From contig CM049316.1 of NCBI GenBank assembly GCA_026874595.1, positions 48,982,695 through 49,046,694 of the forward strand: a stretch of 64,000 nucleotides of DNA. Reading direction: 5' to 3'. Source of the DNA: Sipunculus nudus. Taxonomy: Eukaryota; Annelida; Sipuncula; Golfingiida; Sipunculidae. A program made the translations under genes and the position numbers. The notes under the pieces are model-generated. The model did not search any database. It was not told the DNA's origin and was given only the letters and a program-made list of their open reading frames with translations. Below are positions 58,878-64,000 of this stretch, piece by piece (the stretch's first letter is position 1; every line of letters starts with the position of its first letter).

Positions 58878-59679
58878 GTTTGTTTATTTATTTTGTATGC
58901 ACCAGTCCTGTCAGCTGAAGAGACGAGGACCATGACCTACACCTTGCTATTATACATGTCTTTCAGTTCCCGAACATTGTAAATGATGTCATTATCCTTT
59001 AATGATTAATGTTATAGATGCCAATTTAAAGTCGTAATTTTCACTCAGAATCCCCGCCTGGTTGGCCACCTGTTGTGTGCAGTCTTTCCGCAAACATCTT
59101 CTGTGTGAAAAGAAAAATTGCCTTATGCAAATAAAACTGTCAATCAAACGTGCAAATGACAAGGTCGGGTAGGTAAAAATAGAAGCCGACACCGTGGTAT
59201 TTTAGGTCTTCAAAAGGGGCAAGTTTGAGACAAAGCCTTCAAACATTTTGCAATATAGATATATTTGTATACCTGGGTCTTTTAAATCTTATCTTACAGC
59301 AATGGAAAGGTATAGTTGGATTTCAGTCTAATTTGTCCACCTGGTTTCTCGTCATTTTGAATACACTGTGCACATGCATATCGAAATTCCGCATCTTTGG
59401 TCTTTATATTTTACTGTCACTGTGTCACCGTCACTATATATATAGGCTATAGCTTCTAATTTAAGATTGGCGAATGCATTTTATTAATTTGTCCTGCATG
59501 TATCATAACTGAGACTGACTCCCCCGTATGACCTTTAAGGTCCTTAAAGGATTATCAGCACACGGCCACGACACATTTACCATATTTAATCCCTGGGCAA
59601 TGCATGCACAATGACTTCATGGGTTTTGAGAGCGATATCAATATAAAGCGGCGTTTTTACCGGGCGCACAGTATATGCA

Positions 59680-59725
<46 letters not shown>

Positions 59726-61251
59726 TCGGTCTGCGGTATATATTTTATGAATATAGGCAGCAAATGAAACCGATTTGAGAAAATGACATGGTTGTAATAT
59801 ATAAAGGAGTTAAGCTCTGGAATTTATTGGTAAGTTTTCATGTTTAAAAGGTACAAACATTTCACACAGAATTATTCCTTACAACAATGAAGAGCCTGTT
59901 ATAGGCCTACATGTATTATAAAAAAATTATTTAATTCAATCCATAATATGATATTTTTTTTATAATTTATTTGGATTTGCTATGTGCCATATATAGTTAA
60001 GGATGCATTGCAGCTCCGCCCAAAATCTGTTTCACTGGCAGTGACAGTGCTGTTTATGATCATTAATGAAAATTATAATACGCACATACTATATACATGT
60101 ATACTAGTATATAGGCCTATTTATATATATACACACACAAACGTGCCCGCATGTGCACATACACATGTATACATATACAGGAAGTACTACACATATGAAA
60201 ATGTGTAAAATCTGTTCTGTTTTGTTAAAACCGTGTAAATACATATTTGTTCAAGAGTTTAAGTCACTTACTATATTGTCTTACATATTCAAGGATCTGG
60301 GTGTAGGCGTACAGTTCCACGTACGTCTTATAACAATTACATCAATATTTCATTAAGTATAAAGTTATCTTTATATTTTACATTGGAAAATTAACTATAT
60401 CCATAAATTATCTGGCTCTTTCTAGGTTAAGATGGCATTAATTTTATTTTCAATCCAAAAAGCCTCTTAGAATGATTGACAGTTCTTGTGCACGGCCGAT
60501 TGTGCCCGATTACGATTGTACATAGATTCTTTTGGCACAGTAATGATCACTTGTAAACAATCAGACATCACATATATAGGACATAATATATGACAGTATC
60601 TTCGATTTTTATTTATGAAAATATGTTAATATTTAAAATAAATACTCATCTCATTATATGATATCGTTAAAACATGGTTTTCCAGTGCCATTACATGACA
60701 CAATTAGGAGGTCACTCAGATCACGTGCGTGGTGTCTGTCAAACGCGTCAGTCAGTCGGACAGCGATCATTGGTCACAAGTTAAACCAATAAAAAAAGGG
60801 ATAATATATGATCTTGGAAATATTTAACGGAAGTTAAATCTGTAAACACATTGCACTTGGTTTTGTCACTGGAATTGATAGCCAACATTTAGTGATTTAC
60901 CGATTTCTGATGAATTTAGCGCAAGTGTCTGATTTTACTCTCGCAGGCTACATGTTACCAGGGCCCACGTAACAAGGCCACGTGAGTGAAAGTCAATCAT
61001 TTTTATTTTTTTCCAACAAGTCTGCGTCCGCGCCAGTTTGGATCTTGGTCACATGTTAGAACAACTCCTGACGTTCTGCTCTTTCATTTAAGTACAAATA
61101 TGATAGATGACAATAGATATTTTCACCCCCAAAACTTGCCCCAATTACTGGTATGTAAAATGGGCTTTAGCGCGCCCTGGTGGGCGCCCTTGAATTCTAG
61201 GCCTGTGACAAACCGGGCGCGGCGCTATTGGAGTTTAAAGCCTTAACTAAT
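58878..61251. other. Low-copy DNA in NEDD8 intron 3
   Basis: No gene or NEDD8 exon 4 was found. It holds the (TG)n tract and an E-box CACGTG near 60723. A GC-rich CTCF-like segment lies near 61165-61185, its minus strand reading CCACCAGGGCGCGCT. Confidence 0.5.
59692..59724. repeat. (TG)n microsatellite
   Basis: TG run of about 33 bp preceded by a short TA run. Confidence 0.9.
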
Positions 61252-61541
61252 GCACAAATCATAACGGCTGGACATAGAATCTTTTCACTTGACGTCCAGG
61301 GAGATCAATGAAAAATCTCCTTTGAAACCTGAAATTAGGTCTCTGTTACCCATATCCTTCGAGCTAGGGAGCTCAGAAATTCTCCACCAGAATAATGAAA
61401 AATTTGATACAAAAGCATCAGTATTTGAATAATAAATGCATTGATTGCCTTGATTCTTTGCATTCTTATTGATCATGGAATGTTTCATCAGTTCCTGCTG
61501 ACTGGTGGCACCACCTGGACATTTTTTAAAAGTTTTACACA
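61252..61541 (+). repeat. Single A3-type ~336-bp monomer
   Basis: It matches the A3 monomer, with ATTAGGTCTCTGTTACCCAT and CTGGTGGCACCACC, and directly abuts P2. Confidence 0.7.
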
Positions 61542-61542
61542 T

Positions 61543-62308
61543 TTTTATGCCCCCACCACAAAGTGGCCGGGGCATATATTTTTACCCATGTCTGTCATTC
61601 CGTCCTTCCGTCATTCCGAAATCAAACAGTTGTACGGACTTTTTTTCGCAATGCCTGCAGATATTGCCCTGATTTTTGGTGTGTGGGTAGATAATGACCA
61701 GTTACAGATGGAGTTCACGTTTTGTCCCCGTTGACCTACCTTTGACTGTTTCACGGCTCCTTATTTTAGAAAATTTCATGAAAAATAGAAATTTTCATGA
61801 CAAATACACATGTACAGACTTTTTTTGCAATGCCTGCAGATATTTGCATAATTTTTAGTTTGTAGGCAGATATTGACCAGTCACAGATCGAGTTAGTGTT
61901 ACGTCCAAGTTGACCTTCTTTTGACCGTTTTACGGCTCCTAAACTTGGAAAATTTCATAAAAAATATAAAATTTCATGACAAGTGCACATGTACGGACTT
62001 TTTTTCGCAATGCCTGCAGATACGGGCCTGATTTTTGGTGTGTTGGCAGATAATGACCAGTTACAGATCAAGTTCTTGTTTTGTCCCAGTTGACCTACTT
62101 TTGACCATTTGACTGCTCCTGAACATAGAAAGTTTCATGAAAAATAGAAATTTTCATAAGAAATGCATATGTACGGACTTTTTTTCCGCAATGCCTGCAG
62201 ATACCACCCTGATTTTTATGTGTGGGCAGATGATGACCAGTTACAGATGGAGTTTGCGTTTCCTCCCAGTTGACCTACTTTTGATTGTTTTACGGCTCCT
62301 AACTTTGA
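61543..62308 (+). mobile_element. Element P2, second copy of the P1 family, 3' truncated
   Basis: It has the same 5' hairpin and TCCG tract, then four ~180-bp units (61634, 61814, 61993, 62173). It breaks off into D-type array sequence and lacks the 3' hairpin and CTAG. It too sits directly after a T-run. Confidence 0.8.
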
Positions 62309-62319
62309 CCCATTCTTCT

Positions 62320-63600
62320 ACATTTTAGAGCTGATTATAGAAAAACACTCAGAAGCTAATATCTCAGGAACCATTGTGTGGATTTTCACAAAACACCAAC
62401 ATGTTTGATGCATCTTATCAACGGCTAGGTCAAGTTCAAACATGGATGACCTTGATGCATTTTTTCAAGGTTACAGCAGTGATTATGCTAAAATGCTATA
62501 AGGGCAATAACTCAAAAAAAATTTGTAGTACAGTCACAAAACCTACAGGTTAGATGCATCTTATCAAGGGCTAGGCCAATTTTTAATATGGATGACCTTG
62601 ATCAAGGTCACAGAGGCGATAATGTTGAAATTATGTTAACTTTAATATCGCACTGAGGGATGCATGGATTGGTCCAAAAATCAAATTGACATAAGATCTT
62701 TGATAGCATTGTTTTCTACAGAAGACAGGTGGCACCACCTTATGTTGTTTTCTTGCTAAAATGATGTTTAAACAGAATAGCTTTGTAAGAATTTGAGGTA
62801 CAGTCACCAAATGCACAAGTTTGAGGCATATCTCAAAATTCTTCCCTGGATTGATCCAAAAATCAACTTGACTGAAGATCTAGGACAGTGTTGTCAGGTA
62901 CCAGGAACTGGTGGCGCCACCTGTTATCCTTTTCTTGTTTTTGTGCCGTTTAATACCCCATCATTGGCCCTTTACAGTACTGTGAGCATTATAAGTCAAA
63001 AACTAATGGACAGATTTCTTTCATATTATACATATACATAGACATGGGTTATGGGAATGAAGTATGTATAAATTGGGGTCATGACCTTTCTGATGAGTGA
63101 CCTTGACCTTGAATATTGCCATATATGGTGAAAATCACACAAAATCATATATATCTCAATAAGGGATGCATGGATTGGTCCAAAAATCAAACTGACTGAA
63201 GATCTTGGATAGCTTTGTCTTCTGCAGAAGACAGGTGGCGCCACCTTCTGTCCTTTTCTTGTTTTTGCGCTTTTTAATACCCAATGATTACTGCTTGACA
63301 GTACTTAGCATTATAGGTCTAAAACTTAAGGACAGATTGGGCTGAAATTGTGCATGTCCATTGATCTTGGATACCCCCATCTTGTATTCAAGACTGGTTG
63401 CACTATCTGCAGTCGTTACTGTGTGGCGTCCATCCATACGTTTGCTTTTGGTAAAAATTGCTCATATATCCGTAGTGGTTCAAGGTATTGGTATTGGTCT
63501 AAAATTATTTGCTGCTAAAGATGGGGGGCCTATTCATTAAGGGGGGGGGGGAATAATTGTCTGAGGATACTGTTGCACCTGCGATGCCAAGAAATATCTA
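62320..63600 (+). repeat. D-type array: monomers with GGTGGCGCCACC
   Basis: Units share TGCATGGATTGGTCC, GATCTTGGATAG and AAGACAGGTGGCGCCACC and are about 0.3 kb long. The same units lie at 44640-45254, 45640-46500 and 49430-50503. No coding function is visible. Confidence 0.65.
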
Positions 63601-64000
63601 GTTTCAATATAAAATTATAGCTGAGATAGTAATTAGCATAATTATGTTCTTTCTCCCGCATCCAATCAACAATGTTTACACCTGATTTGAACAGGGATAT
63701 TTTTTCATCAAATTTACTGAATCTTTTATTCTAGTTTATAAAATAAGCATGTACTGAAAACTTCAATGTACAATTTTTTTTTAAAGTAATTAAAGGAATA
63801 ATCCTGAAGATGCCATGTTGTGGCATTATGTCCTTTTAAGCAATATTATCATATAAAAAATATTTTCTTTTAAATTCAGTTGAAACATTTTATGATTTAA
63901 AAAACTATTAAATATATGTATATGCATAATTTGACATGATGAGAGCCAAACTATTGATATATTGAATCTGATAAAAACTATTAATGCAAAAAATGGATAT
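63600..64000 (+). repeat. Fragment of an A2-type 3' body
   Basis: Similar to about 10520-11030 and to 55900-56350 (CTGAATCTTTTATT, GCATGTACTGAAAACT, ATATGTATATGCATAAT). It runs to the edge of the window. Confidence 0.6.

Noticed and set aside
1-64000. CRISPR-like arrays
   Set aside because: Regularly spaced repeats here are direct tandem monomers without unique spacers, in a eukaryotic setting. The 30-bp repeats at 76-172 are degenerate and contiguous.
49259-64000. Further NEDD8 exons inside the window
   Set aside because: I looked on the + strand for exons encoding V-E-R-I-K or the Q-Q-Q-R-L-I-Y-S segment and found none. They should lie beyond the right edge.

Overview
The window is animal nuclear DNA, AT-rich and full of transposable elements. 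It is most likely from a bivalve mollusc. The evidence is the repeat make-up: hairpin-ended elements with (TCCG)n tracts and tandem cores of the 'pearl'/Helentron-like kind, short Helitrons, and a Ty3/gypsy element with the layout of bivalve Steamer-like elements. The species call is inference. There are no bacterial-style genes, and most of the longer open frames are chance frames inside repeats.

The one cellular gene I can prove is NEDD8 (ubiquitin-like modifier), + strand, partial. Its first three coding exons are tiny: 27262-27279 (MLIKVK), 27408-27425 (TLTGKE) and 49229-49258 (IEIDIEPTDK). All junctions are phase 0 with GT/AG borders. Intron 1 is 128 bp, intron 2 is 21.8 kb and full of transposons, and intron 3 runs off the right edge with the remaining exons. 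All 22 encoded residues agree with the animal NEDD8 N-terminus.

Layout. 1-2988: a repeat end, a C-rich minisatellite, and small tandem repeats including a TATA-bearing one. 2989-11960: a family-A element split by a Harbinger-like TIR element (TAA duplication), which is itself split by a second family-A element carrying ten ~336-bp monomers. 11961-16689: array debris, CGGC-rich TIR-like DNA, a Helitron fragment and low-copy AT-rich DNA. 16690-21983: a Ty3/gypsy (Mag/Steamer-like) retrotransposon with a 5-bp duplication; its pol has three frame breaks and its 5' LTR holds a 466-bp TIR element with an 8-bp duplication. 21984-27261: low-copy DNA with two promoter-like clusters (tandem E-boxes plus CRE; SRE plus CCAAT plus CRE), then the NEDD8 start. 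27280-49228: NEDD8 intron 2, with family-A copies, two Helitrons and a degenerate ISL2EU-type transposon holding a YqaJ-domain reading frame and a convergent transposase relic. 49259-64000: intron 3, with a composite double-bodied family-A element interrupted by a Helentron-like element of thirteen ~180-bp repeats, plus a shorter second copy of that element.

Two features run through the repeats. Unrelated tandem monomers keep one copy each of the palindrome GGTGGCGCCACC or a near variant. Two unrelated element families share the order 5' hairpin, TCCG-rich tract, tandem core, subterminal inverted repeat and 3' hairpin.
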